The notes under the pieces were generated by a model that was not told the DNA's origin, searched no databases, and saw only the letters and a program-made list of their open reading frames with translations. 64,000 bases of DNA from assembly GCF_001591165.1 (NCBI RefSeq), contig NZ_BCUG01000007.1:49928-113927 (forward strand), given 5' to 3'. The stretch's first letter is position 1; each line of letters begins with the position of its first letter. The position numbers and the translations under genes are program-made. Source of the stretch: Thauera butanivorans NBRC 103042 (GTDB lineage: Bacteria; Pseudomonadota; Gammaproteobacteria; Burkholderiales; Rhodocyclaceae). Positions 7,201-15,953 of this stretch are shown here, piece by piece.

Positions 7201-7434
7201 ATGAGCAAGGCTTTGTTCTTCCATGCCGGTTGCCCGATCTGCATTTCCGCGGAGCAGCAGGTTGCCGCTGCGCTCGACCCCGCGCGCTACGACGTCGAGG
7301 TCGTGCATCTGGGCGAGCAGAAATCCCGCATTGCCGAAGCAGAGGGCTTCGGCGTCCAGTCGGTTCCGGCCTTGGTCATCGACGGCCAGCCTTTCCACAT
7401 CAACTTTGGTGCTTCGCTGGCCGATCTGAAGTAG
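7201..7434 (+). CDS. Small thioredoxin/glutaredoxin-like protein (CPIC)
   Basis: A 77-residue protein with a redox-active CPIC motif (C11, C14) after the first beta-strand and a cis-proline segment (VQSVPALVIDGQ). Both are core features of a minimal thioredoxin or glutaredoxin fold. It has no signal peptide, so it is probably cytoplasmic. The ATG at 7201 is preceded by AAGGAGCG at a good distance; a longer ORF from 7066 would cross the operators and is rejected. It is divergently transcribed from a Cys-rich MarR regulator, so it is probably induced when that repressor is relieved. Confidence 0.82.
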   Translation: MSKALFFHAGCPICISAEQQVAAALDPARYDVEVVHLGEQKSRIAEAEGFGVQSVPALVIDGQPFHINFGASLADLK

Positions 7435-7526
7435 GCGGAAGCGCTTGCAAAAGGCTGTGCGGCAAGTCGGCCGCGATCATGTCGTCCGGCGGTTGCAGGA
7501 TGCAGGCGGCGGCTTGCCCTGATGCG

Positions 7527-7793
7527 TCATCTTCTTTTCGGCCGCCGCCCTGGCGTCCCCTGCGTGCCAGCCGGGGCCGCCGGGCGCGGCTGGCCGTATT
7601 TGCGGTAAACCGCGCGGGCGTCGGCCTCGGCGCGTTCCTGGGTACAGATCGACGGATCGTCGTCGTGGCCGCTGAAGAAATCGTCCTCCTGGGCGGCCAT
7701 GACCAGCTTGATCGCGGCGTCTTCGCTTTGCTCGTAGCGTTCGTAGAGCAGGGTGGCGACTTCGTCCAGGTGCTGTTCGTAGCTCATCGGCAT
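7527..7793 (-). CDS. Small acidic protein of unknown function
   Basis: An 88-residue ORF with an acidic N-terminal two-thirds (YEQHLDEVATLLYERYEQSED, EDDFFSGHDDDPS) and a basic proline-rich tail. I do not recognise the family. The ATG at 7793 (or a second at 7787) follows AGGAG, which overlaps the stop codon of the gor gene just upstream, so it probably ends the gor transcript. It shows no membrane segment or signal peptide. Coding status rests on codon pattern, RBS and operon position. Confidence 0.6.
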   Translation of the reverse strand: MPMSYEQHLDEVATLLYERYEQSEDAAIKLVMAAQEDDFFSGHDDDPSICTQERAEADARAVYRKYGQPRPAAPAGTQGTPGRRPKRR

Positions 7794-7806
7794 GGTTCCG
7801 GCGCTC

Positions 7807-9147
7807 CTAGCGCAGCGTGACGAGCTCTTCGGCGCTGGTCGGGTGGATGGCGATGGTGCGATCGAAATCGGCCTTGCGTGCGCCCATGCGGACGGCGACG
7901 GCAAAGCCTTGCAGCATTTCGTCGGCGCCGTCGCCGATGGCATGCAGGCCGACGATGCGTTCGTCGGCGCCTTCGCACACCAGTTTCATCGCCGTCCTGG
8001 GGCGGTGTTCGGTCAGCGCGTGGTACATGGCGGTGAAGCGGGTGGTGTAGACCTTGACCTCGGCGAAGCGCTTGCGGGCTTCGTCCTCGGTGAGGCCGAC
8101 GGTGCCGATCGGCGGGTGGCTGAAGATGACGGTGGGGATGCAGTCGTAGTCGAGCCGGCTGTCGGGCTGGTTCAGGAACAGGCGCGCGGCCAGCTTGCGC
8201 CCGGCGGCGATGGCGACCGGCGTGAGCTCGGCTTGGCCGGTGATGTCGCCGATGGCGTAGATGCCGGGTGCGGTGGTGTTCTGGAAGGCGTCGGTGTGGA
8301 TGACGCCCTTGTCGTCGGCGGCGAGGCCGGCGGCGGCGAGATTCAGGCGGTCGGTGTTGGGGCGGCGGCCGGTGGCCCACACCAGGGCGTCGGCCTCGAA
8401 GACCTTGCCGTCGCCGCAGGCTATGCGCAGGCTGCCGTCGGCCTGGCGGCTGACGGCCTCGGGCTGGACGCCGAAGTTCAGGCGCACGCCGCTGGCCTGC
8501 ATCTGTTCGGCCAGTTCGTCGCGCAGCATGGCGTCGAAGGGGCGCAGCAGGTGAGGACCGCGCACCAGCATGTCGACCTGGGTGCCGAGGCCGTTGAACA
8601 CGCCGGCCAGTTCCACCGCGATGTAGCCGGCGCCGACGACGGCGACGCGGCGCGGCTGCCGGTCGAGGGCGAAGAAGCCATCCGAGTCGATGCCGAGTTC
8701 GGCGCCTGCGATGTCCGGCACTGCCGGGCGGCCGCCGGTGGCGATGACGATGTGCGGCGCGCTGTAGCGCTGGCCGTCGACTTCGATGGTATGGGCGTCG
8801 ACGAAACGGGCGAAGCCTTCGACGACGTCGACGCCGGCCGTGTCCAGCATGTTGGCGTAGATGCCGTTGAGGCGGGCGATGTAGGCGTCGCGGCGGGCCT
8901 TCAGCGTGTTCCAGTCGAAGCGGCGTGCCGGTGCGTCGAAACCATAGCCGGAGGCGTCGCGCAGGGTCTGGGCGATGTTCGACGCGTACCACATCACTTT
9001 CTTGGGCACGCAGCCCACGTTGACGCAGGTGCCGCCGAGGCGCGCGGCTTCGACCAGCAGCACGCGGGCGCCGTATTCCGCCGCGCGCCGCGCGCTGGCG
9101 ACGCCGCCGCTGCCGCCGCCGATTGCGATGTAGTCGTACTGCTTCAT
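7807..9147 (-). CDS. gor: Glutathione-disulfide reductase
   Basis: A 446-residue FAD/NADPH pyridine-nucleotide disulfide oxidoreductase. The FAD loop GGGSGG (10-15) is followed by the redox pair C41/C46 in [13 protein letters not shown]. The NADPH loop is [12 protein letters not shown], the second FAD motif is GIYAIGD, and the catalytic C-terminal H435-E440 pair sits in [18 protein letters not shown] marks the dimer domain. Glutathione reductase keeps the cytoplasmic thiol pool reduced. The start overlaps the mobA stop by four bases (ATGA), so the genes are translationally coupled. The ATG at 9147 is chosen; upstream sequence is mobA in another frame. Confidence 0.93.
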   Translation of the reverse strand: MKQYDYIAIGGGSGGVASARRAAEYGARVLLVEAARLGGTCVNVGCVPKKVMWYASNIAQTLRDASGYGFDAPARRFDWNTLKARRDAYIARLNGIYANMLDTAGVDVVEGFARFVDAHTIEVDGQRYSAPHIVIATGGRPAVPDIAGAELGIDSDGFFALDRQPRRVAVVGAGYIAVELAGVFNGLGTQVDMLVRGPHLLRPFDAMLRDELAEQMQASGVRLNFGVQPEAVSRQADGSLRIACGDGKVFEADALVWATGRRPNTDRLNLAAAGLAADDKGVIHTDAFQNTTAPGIYAIGDITGQAELTPVAIAAGRKLAARLFLNQPDSRLDYDCIPTVIFSHPPIGTVGLTEDEARKRFAEVKVYTTRFTAMYHALTEHRPRTAMKLVCEGADERIVGLHAIGDGADEMLQGFAVAVRMGARKADFDRTIAIHPTSAEELVTLR

Positions 9148-9803
9148 GTCGGGTTCCTTTGCTGAATGCCGGTGATGGCCGGGGTGCCGTCGAGGCTCAC
9201 GCTGCGGCCGGCTTCCGCGAGTTCGATGGGGGTGTTGATGTTGCGGAAGGCAGCGGCTTCGTCGTCGAAGGACACTTCTACCACGTCCAGCGTGTCGTGC
9301 CAGCGGGCGACGCCGCGCCCGCCGCCGTGAAGGTAGTCGGCGAGCGGGCCGGCGAGTTCGCGGCGGCACAGGCAGAACACCGGCTGCAGCCGGTCGAAAG
9401 TGCGCGCGACGGCGAGCTGGGCGCCGGCCGAGTGCAGTGCGCCGGCCAGGCGGTCGACGAGATCGGCCGGCAGGAAGGGCGAGTCGCAGGGCACGGTGGC
9501 CACCAGCGGGTGGCGGGCGTGCAGCAGCGCGGCATGCAGGCCGGCCAGCGGGCCGCCGAAGCCGCCGATGTCATCGCTGAACACCGGGTGGCCGAAGGCC
9601 CGCCAGGCGTCGAGGTTGCGGTTGGCATTGACGATCAGTTCGTCGACCTGCGGCGCCAGGCGTTCGAGCACATGTGCCGCCATCGGCCGGCCGGCCAGTT
9701 CGACCAGCCCTTTGTCGACGCCGCCCATGCGGCTGCCCTGGCCGCCGGCGAGCAGCAGGCCGGTGATGCGGCGGTCGGCGGGACGCGGAGCGGGTGGGGA
9801 CAT
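9144..9803 (-). CDS. mobA: Molybdenum cofactor guanylyltransferase
   Basis: A 219-residue nucleotidyltransferase that joins GMP to molybdopterin to give MGD for DMSO-reductase-family enzymes. It shows the MobA nucleotide loop [19 protein letters not shown] (15-33), the [10 protein letters not shown] region and a metal-binding PCDSPF motif. Length is typical. It is translated just ahead of gor with a four-base overlap. A DUF2478 protein, a family often tied to molybdenum genes, lies at 55.5 kb. Confidence 0.92.
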   Translation of the reverse strand: MSPPAPRPADRRITGLLLAGGQGSRMGGVDKGLVELAGRPMAAHVLERLAPQVDELIVNANRNLDAWRAFGHPVFSDDIGGFGGPLAGLHAALLHARHPLVATVPCDSPFLPADLVDRLAGALHSAGAQLAVARTFDRLQPVFCLCRRELAGPLADYLHGGGRGVARWHDTLDVVEVSFDDEAAAFRNINTPIELAEAGRSVSLDGTPAITGIQQRNPT

Positions 9804-9884
9804 CGTGCTGGTGATGAGGTGCCGGGGCAGGCTGCCGATTGTAGCGGCTCGCCGGCAAGGAGGGCGAGGCCGCGCCGCGGGTGC

Positions 9885-12761
9885 TCACTTGTTGCCGAGC
9901 AGGCTGATGGCGTGCAGCGCATGCGGCGGCGGGCCGCTGAGCCAGTTGCGTATCTCGTCCGGCGGCAGGGGCTGGGCGAACAGGTAGCCTTGCACGACGT
10001 CGCAGCCGTGGTCGGCGAGAAAGCGCAGCTGCGCCTGGGTCTCGACGCCTTCGGCCACCACGGTCATGCCGAGGCCGTGGGCCAGTGCGATGGTGCCGCG
10101 CACGATGGCGGCGGCGTCGTGGTCGCTGACGTCGCCGACGAAGCTCCTGTCGATCTTCAGCTCCGATACCGGAAAGCGCTTGAGCAGCGACAGCGAGGAG
10201 TAACCGGTGCCGAAATCGTCCACCGCGATGCTGACGCCCAGGTTGTGGATGCTGTGCAGCAGCTCGGCGGCGTAGCCGGGATTGCGCATCGCGGTCGATT
10301 CGGTCAGTTCCACCTTCAGCATCGACGGCGCGAGCCCGCTGTCGGCGAGGCCTTCGCGGATGGTGTCGACGATGGCCATGTCGGAGAACTGGCGTGCCGA
10401 TACGTTGACCGCGAGCGGCACCGTGAGCAGTCCTTCGCGGTTCCAGTGCGCGGTCTGTCTCATCGCGGCATGGATCGCCCATTCGCCGATGCCGCGGATG
10501 ATGCCCGATTCTTCCGCGGCGGTGATGAACTCGTCCGGCATCACCCGCCCCTTGCCCGGGCGTTGCCAGCGGATCAGCGATTCGAGGCCGGCCAGGCGGC
10601 CGCTGGCGATCTCGATCTGCGGCTGGTAGAACAGTTCGAACTCCTGGTTGGCCAGACCATGATGCAGCGCGGTTTCCATGTCCAGGCGGTCGCGCGACCA
10701 GGTGTTCATCTCCGGCGAGTAGAAGGTGTAGCGGCTGCCGCCTTCGATCTTGCCCCGGTACATGGCCTTGTCGGCCATCGACAGCAGGGTTTCGGCATTC
10801 GGGCTGTCCTCGGGTCCGACGCTGATGCCGATGCTGCATGACAGCAGCAGGCCGGTGTTGCCGTCGGCTTCGAATTCGCGATCGAGGATTTCGAGCACCT
10901 TGAGCGCCACGGCGATCACCGCGTTGCGGTCCTCCAGCTTGTCGAGCAGGATGATGAATTCATCGCCGCCCCAGCGCGCGATGGTGTCGCCGGCCCGCAC
11001 CGAAGCCTGCAGGCGGGCGGCCACGTCCCGCAGCACCGCGTCTCCGGCATCGTGTCCCAGGCTGTCGTTGATGCGCTTGAAACGGTCGAGATCGACGAAC
11101 AGCAGCGCCAGCATGCTGTTGTGGCGCTGCGCGTTGGCCAGCGCCAGGCGCAGGCGGTCGAGCAGCAGGGCGCGGTTGGGCAGCCGGGTCAGCAGATCGT
11201 GGGTGGCCTCGTGCTGCAGCCGGATGGTGGCGGCGATGGCGTCGGTGACGTCGTTGAGCGCCAGCACTGCGCCGCCGCCGGCACCGCCGACCGGGGTCGC
11301 GGTGAGCTTGAGGGCATAGTGGCTGCCGTCGGGGCCCTGCCAGTCGATCGGCTCCGGCAGGCGTATCGTCTGCCGGTTCTGCAGGCAGGCGAGTACGGCG
11401 CCGACGATCTGCGGGGTCTGGCCGGTATGTTCCCGGACCAGGTCGCCGACCAGGCTGCCCTGTGCTTCGTCGCGGTTCAGCCCGGTCAGGCGCTCCGCGA
11501 CCGGGTTGGTCAGCGTGACGCGGGTGCTTTCGTCGATGGTGAATACCGCGTCGGCGATCGAACGCAGCGTGGCGTCGGCGTCCTGCTGGACGTGGCGCAG
11601 CCTGCCGCGAGTGCGCTGCAGGTACAGCCCGAACCACAGCAGGCTGCCGGACAGCAGGCTGGCCAGCGCCGGGGTGGGCGGAACCCACAGCTGCCAGGCA
11701 TTGAGCGTCATGCCGCTGGCGGCGAGCGGAAGCAGCGCGAGGCTGGCCACTGCGGCGGCGGCGATGACAGGCGACTGGATGCGGGCGTGGACGACGACGG
11801 CAAGCGCCAGCAAGGCCAGGGCGAAGCTCAGGGTGGCGCTGCTGCCCGCGCTGCGATAGACCAGGCCGCCGTGCAGGGCGTCGTAAGCGCGGGCATGGAA
11901 TTCGACCGCTGCCATCGGCTGGCTGTGGCGGGAGTCGGGGGTGGGCAGGCTGGCGTCGAGGCCGTTGGCCGTGGGGCCGACGAACACGGCCTTGCCGCGC
12001 AACTGTTCGGCCAGTTCAGGGCGTTCGAGTAGGCTGTGATACGAAATGCGGGGCGGCCGGGTGTCCGGGCCTGGATAGGGCAGCAGGAGCTCGCCTTCGC
12101 GTACCCACAGCGGACTGGAGGCGGTGCTGCGGACCCGCACGCCGCTCTGTGCCTGCTGCCCAACGGCGGCGGCGTGGCCGGCCGGGCTGGACAGGTGCAG
12201 CGTCGCCAGGGCAAGCGCTTCCCAGCGCGGCGTGCCGCTGCCGGCGCGGCTGTAGGTACGGCGCACCAGGGCATCGGCGTCGAGTTCCACATCGACATGG
12301 CCGAGCATGGCCGCGGCGCTGCCGAGTTCGGCGGTGGGCAGCAGATCGGCCACGCCGCCGGCATCGCCGGCTTGGCGCGGCGCGACCGGCAGGACCACGC
12401 GGCCGGAGGCGGCAATCGCTGCGGCCAGTTGCCCGTCGTCGGCGGAGGGTTCGGCAAACAGGATCGGCATGCCGATGGCGGATACGCCGGCGGCGCTGAG
12501 CCGATCGATCAGCCGTGCATGCACGGCACGGCTCCAGGGCCAGCGTCCGAGCGCGTCGAGCGCGGCGTCGTCGATCGCGATCACGACCGCATCCTGTGTG
12601 CGGGCCTTGCCGCGGAACAGCGGTTCGAGCGTGTCGTAGGCGAGCAGGTCGAGGCGCTGCGCCGGCTGCCAGGAAAGCAGCGACAGGACGCAGGCAAGCA
12701 TGGCTGCCGCTGCCCATGGCAGATGGCGTCCGGAGGCCTCGGCCAGGTGGCTGCGGCTCAC
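9885..12761 (-). CDS. CHASE2-PAS-GGDEF-EAL c-di-GMP signalling protein
   Basis: A 958-residue membrane sensor. An N-terminal helix (about 12-31) precedes a periplasmic CHASE2 domain up to about residue 300. Three transmembrane helices (about 307-385), a PAS domain (from about 395), a diguanylate cyclase domain with an intact GGDEF (598-602) and an EAL phosphodiesterase domain follow. The EAL motif reads ESL, keeping the key Glu727; DDFGTGYSSL and EGVET are intact, so both activities are possible. Translation starts at a GTG, supported by AAGGAGG eight bases upstream. The LysM-FecR protein gene lies directly upstream on the same strand and is a likely functional partner. Confidence 0.9.
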   Translation of the reverse strand: MSRSHLAEASGRHLPWAAAAMLACVLSLLSWQPAQRLDLLAYDTLEPLFRGKARTQDAVVIAIDDAALDALGRWPWSRAVHARLIDRLSAAGVSAIGMPILFAEPSADDGQLAAAIAASGRVVLPVAPRQAGDAGGVADLLPTAELGSAAAMLGHVDVELDADALVRRTYSRAGSGTPRWEALALATLHLSSPAGHAAAVGQQAQSGVRVRSTASSPLWVREGELLLPYPGPDTRPPRISYHSLLERPELAEQLRGKAVFVGPTANGLDASLPTPDSRHSQPMAAVEFHARAYDALHGGLVYRSAGSSATLSFALALLALAVVVHARIQSPVIAAAAVASLALLPLAASGMTLNAWQLWVPPTPALASLLSGSLLWFGLYLQRTRGRLRHVQQDADATLRSIADAVFTIDESTRVTLTNPVAERLTGLNRDEAQGSLVGDLVREHTGQTPQIVGAVLACLQNRQTIRLPEPIDWQGPDGSHYALKLTATPVGGAGGGAVLALNDVTDAIAATIRLQHEATHDLLTRLPNRALLLDRLRLALANAQRHNSMLALLFVDLDRFKRINDSLGHDAGDAVLRDVAARLQASVRAGDTIARWGGDEFIILLDKLEDRNAVIAVALKVLEILDREFEADGNTGLLLSCSIGISVGPEDSPNAETLLSMADKAMYRGKIEGGSRYTFYSPEMNTWSRDRLDMETALHHGLANQEFELFYQPQIEIASGRLAGLESLIRWQRPGKGRVMPDEFITAAEESGIIRGIGEWAIHAAMRQTAHWNREGLLTVPLAVNVSARQFSDMAIVDTIREGLADSGLAPSMLKVELTESTAMRNPGYAAELLHSIHNLGVSIAVDDFGTGYSSLSLLKRFPVSELKIDRSFVGDVSDHDAAAIVRGTIALAHGLGMTVVAEGVETQAQLRFLADHGCDVVQGYLFAQPLPPDEIRNWLSGPPPHALHAISLLGNK

Positions 12762-12905
12762 TGGGCTAGCCTCCTTCGGCCCCGGTTGAGAGGTTCGGGA
12801 TCATGCGCATGCGATGCCATCCATCGAGCTGGAGCCATGGCGGCGCCCCGCCTTCGCTTTCCCCGGGCGGAGGCGCGCTTCCCGTGGATGGAGAAGTGAT
12901 GGAGA

Positions 12906-14561
12906 TCATAGGGCGAGAATCACCGGCAGCAGCAGGAAAAGCGCCTGCCAGCGGCTGTGCGGCACGTCGATCTGTTGCGGCCGGCCCCAGGGGCCGGGCG
13001 GGCTGCCTGGTTCCTGGATGCGGATGCGCACATGCCAGGTTCCCGCTTCGGGCTGGTGGAGGGCGATTTCGGGGGTGGTGGTGTCGAATTCGTGCTCGGG
13101 CGAGTTGAAATCGGCTTTGCGGCTGAGCTGGACCTGGTAGCGGTCGCCCTCGCCGCCAGCGCGCCAGTGCAGCCGGAGCGTGTCGCCGTCCACTTCGGCC
13201 TCTGTGGCGGAGGGGCCGGCTGGCGGGCGCCGGAAGGGCTGGGGGTCGGACCACGGCCCGCGGCCTTCGGCCGCCGTGCTGACGGCAATGCGCCAGAAGT
13301 AATCGCCGGCGGGCAGGCCGTGGTCGAGAACGAGTTCGGTGCCGTCGAGTCCTTCGTGCGCGACGACCGGCGTACCGAAGCCGCTGTCGGTGGCGAGCTG
13401 GAAATGGTAGGCCCGGGCATCGGGGACGCGAGCCCAGCGGAAGGCGACGTTTTCTTCCACGGCGAAGCCGCCTGCTGCAGGCTGGCTGGGGAAGGGCGGT
13501 TCCGGGCGCGCATCGACGACGATCTCGCGCTCGGCGCTCAAGCCCTCCAGGCCGCGGCTGTCGATCGCGCGCACGCGCACGTGGTAGCGGCCATCGGCCA
13601 GCGCGGCACTGCCGAGCAGCGCGGCCTCGTCGCCGACGAGGTCCGAAGCGAGCGCGGTGAAGTTCTGCTGCGGAGAGATCTGGGTGCGGTACTGCACCGC
13701 ACCTGCGACGGCTTCGATCGGCAGGCGGAAGGGCAGGCGGTCGATGACGCCGGGCACGGCTTCCAAGCCCGGCGCAGGCAGCAGGCGGACGGCCTGCCCG
13801 GGCGCCTTGCCTGCGGCTGCATACGCGCCCGTGGCGGTGCCGAGGCGGGTTTCGCCGCGATGGTTGCGCAGCGAGACCTCGCCGCTGAGCGTTTCCGCCA
13901 GCATGCCGTCGGCCAGCGCCGCGACACGGAATTCGGTGCCGCGGACGGCGGCCACCGCAGCGGGTGTCTCGATGGTGTAGCGGCCGCCATTGTGCCGGAC
14001 GGACTGCACGCTGTTGTCGATGCGGCCGTGCTTCAGTGCGATGCCGACCAGTTGCCCGTCCGAAGCCTGCAGGCGATGCAGCGTGCGGATCTGAAGTTCG
14101 GAGTTGGCTTCGATCAGGCTGCGGCTGCCGTCCGGGAGCTGCAGCGTCACGCTGCCGTCATGGCCGGTGCGGATCAGGGCGCCGGCGGAGAGTGTCATGC
14201 CGGGCGAGAGGGGGCCTGTCCGGCCACCGCTGTCGTGCTCGACGGTGCCGAGCACGTCGAGCACGCGCGCCGGCACGGCTTCGGCCCGCATCCACGCGAA
14301 CGGCATGCGCAGCCGGGTGCCGGGCGGGATCCTGGTCGGCTGGAGGATCTGGTTGTAATCCTGGATCCGCGGCCAATAGTTGATGTGCTTGAGATAACGC
14401 GTGGTGATGTTCCACGGGTTGTCGCCGGGCTGGACGATGTAGTCGAAATCCTGCCGTGCCTGGGCGGCTGCGCAGTGGCCGAGCAGGGCGAGGCCGAGCA
14501 GCAAGGATGACATCCGGGCTGTCCGCGGGGCAGGCGATTGCTGCAGAGGTCTGATGTCCAT
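12906..14561 (-). CDS. Envelope protein with LysM and FecR domains and fibronectin-like repeats
   Basis: A 551-residue exported protein. A signal peptide (about 1-36, ending AAAQA) leads into a LysM motif (YIVQPGDNPWNITTRYL, 41-57) for peptidoglycan binding. Next come a FecR domain (about 110-240, with TPAAVAAVRGTEFRV) and two or three fibronectin-type segments. A C-terminal hydrophobic stretch (LFLLLPVILAL) may anchor it to the inner membrane. Proteins of this plan commonly precede CHASE2-containing cyclases or GGDEF-EAL proteins, as here. An alternative start at M17 would give a shorter signal peptide. The 144 bases between this gene and the sensor gene contain no ORF that I can support. 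Confidence 0.85.
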   Translation of the reverse strand: MDIRPLQQSPAPRTARMSSLLLGLALLGHCAAAQARQDFDYIVQPGDNPWNITTRYLKHINYWPRIQDYNQILQPTRIPPGTRLRMPFAWMRAEAVPARVLDVLGTVEHDSGGRTGPLSPGMTLSAGALIRTGHDGSVTLQLPDGSRSLIEANSELQIRTLHRLQASDGQLVGIALKHGRIDNSVQSVRHNGGRYTIETPAAVAAVRGTEFRVAALADGMLAETLSGEVSLRNHRGETRLGTATGAYAAAGKAPGQAVRLLPAPGLEAVPGVIDRLPFRLPIEAVAGAVQYRTQISPQQNFTALASDLVGDEAALLGSAALADGRYHVRVRAIDSRGLEGLSAEREIVVDARPEPPFPSQPAAGGFAVEENVAFRWARVPDARAYHFQLATDSGFGTPVVAHEGLDGTELVLDHGLPAGDYFWRIAVSTAAEGRGPWSDPQPFRRPPAGPSATEAEVDGDTLRLHWRAGGEGDRYQVQLSRKADFNSPEHEFDTTTPEIALHQPEAGTWHVRIRIQEPGSPPGPWGRPQQIDVPHSRWQALFLLLPVILAL

Positions 14562-14780
14562 GGCGGTCCTCGCGACAGTGGACGATGCGATGGTCGCTGT
14601 CGCCCGGCGTTTTGCTTACATTTTGAATAATAGCCTCACGCGGGGGCCGAGATGCACGGAAAACACCGAAATGCATATTTCCCGCCCATGCGGCGTTCGC
14701 GGCGCCGGACATGAGGCATTCCGTCCGGCGGGCTCGCGGCGGGCGGTACAATGCGGTCCCCTCTCTGCCCGGAGCCCGCA
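14562..14780. promoter_or_regulatory. Divergent intergenic region with two candidate -10 elements
   Basis: This 219-base gap separates the divergent FecR-protein and methyltransferase genes. On the plus strand TACAAT (14747-14752, five of six) lies 28 bases before the methyltransferase ATG. On the minus strand TATTAT (14632 to 14627, five of six) sits in an AT-rich patch about 65 bases before the FecR-protein start. Neither has a convincing -35 at 16-18 bases. I see no small ORF or RNA here. Confidence 0.35.
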
Positions 14781-15950
14781 ATGGCCGAAGCCTTCTTTTC
14801 ACCCTGTCCGCGAGGCCTCGAAGCCCTGCTCGCCGACGAACTGCAATCGTTCGGCGCGAAAGGCGTGCAGACGGTGCATGGCGGGGTGGCCTGGCAGGGC
14901 GACTGGGCGGCCTGCCATCGCGCCAACCTGGAAAGCCGGCTCGCCACGCGCGTGCTGTGGCGGGTGGCGCAGGGCCGCTACCGGGCCGAGATCGACATCT
15001 ACAAGCTCGCCTACAGCGTGACCTGGGCGAAGTGGTTCACCGCCGACGACACGATCCGCATCTACGTCACGGCGCGCAAGTCGCCGCTGAAGAGCCTGGA
15101 GTTCATCACGCTGCGGGTCAAGGACGCGGTGTGCGACCACTTTCGCACCGTCAGCGGCCGGCGACCGAGCGTCGATACGGCGAATCCGGCGGTGCGCATC
15201 CATCTCTTCCTGACCGAGGACACGGCGACGCTGTACGTCGATACTTCGGGCGAGCCGCTGTACAAGCGCGGCTTCAAGCCCGCCGCGGTCGAGGCGCCGC
15301 TGAAGGAGAACCTGGCCGCCGGCATCCTGCGCCTGTCCGGCTGGACGCCGGGCGAAGTGCTGCTCGATCCGATGTGCGGCAGCGGCACTTTCCTGATCGA
15401 GGCGGCGATGATGGCGCTCGACATCGCGCCGGGGCTGGGGCGCGGCTTCGGCTTCGAGAAGTTCCGCCACCACGACCGTGCCGGCTGGGCGGCGGTGCGC
15501 CGTGCCGCCGAATCGAGGCGGCAGGCGCCGCGCGCGCTGCCGATCTTCGGTTCGGACATTGTCGGCGAGTGGGTGCGGCGCACGCGGGTGAATCTGGATG
15601 CGGGCGGGCTGGCGAAGTGTGTGACGCTGGACCGCGCCGACCTGCTGGAGCGCACGCCGCCCGCGCCCGAAGGCGTGATGGTGGCGAACCCGCCTTATGG
15701 CGTGCGCATCGGCGAGGCCGAGGAACTGGCCGCCTTCTACCCGCGCCTGGGCGATGCGCTCAAGCAGCGCTGGGGCGGCTGGCGCTGCCATTTCTTCAGC
15801 GCCGATCCGGCGATGCCGAAGCTGATCGGCCTGAAGGCCAGCAAGCGCACGCCTTTGTTCAACGGTGCGCTGGAGTGCCGGCTGTACGAGTACCGCATGG
15901 TCGCCGGCAGCAACCGGCGCAAGGACCGCGCGCCGGAGCAGGGTGGCTGA
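14781..15950 (+). CDS. THUMP-domain class I SAM-dependent rRNA methyltransferase (RlmL N-terminal-like)
   Basis: A 389-residue protein. The N-terminal half is a ferredoxin-like plus THUMP RNA-binding region (about 5-160). The C-terminal half is a Rossmann methyltransferase with the SAM loop LLDPMCGSGTFLIEA and the N2-guanine catalytic motif ANPPYG. It corresponds to the first half of E. coli RlmL, which makes m2G2445 in 23S rRNA; here the RlmK half is absent, as in many bacteria. The ATG at 14781 has GGAG upstream and is preferred over one at 14751. It is convergent with pilU, with three bases between the stops. Confidence 0.88.
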   Translation: MAEAFFSPCPRGLEALLADELQSFGAKGVQTVHGGVAWQGDWAACHRANLESRLATRVLWRVAQGRYRAEIDIYKLAYSVTWAKWFTADDTIRIYVTARKSPLKSLEFITLRVKDAVCDHFRTVSGRRPSVDTANPAVRIHLFLTEDTATLYVDTSGEPLYKRGFKPAAVEAPLKENLAAGILRLSGWTPGEVLLDPMCGSGTFLIEAAMMALDIAPGLGRGFGFEKFRHHDRAGWAAVRRAAESRRQAPRALPIFGSDIVGEWVRRTRVNLDAGGLAKCVTLDRADLLERTPPAPEGVMVANPPYGVRIGEAEELAAFYPRLGDALKQRWGGWRCHFFSADPAMPKLIGLKASKRTPLFNGALECRLYEYRMVAGSNRRKDRAPEQGG

Positions 15951-15953
15951 GCC

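Noticed and set aside
3942..7434. Considered as a defence island together with the CHAT protein
   Set aside because: Only small toxin-antitoxin modules and a Uma2 gene are here, 20 kb from the CHAT gene, with housekeeping genes between; no restriction, CBASS or similar genes were seen.
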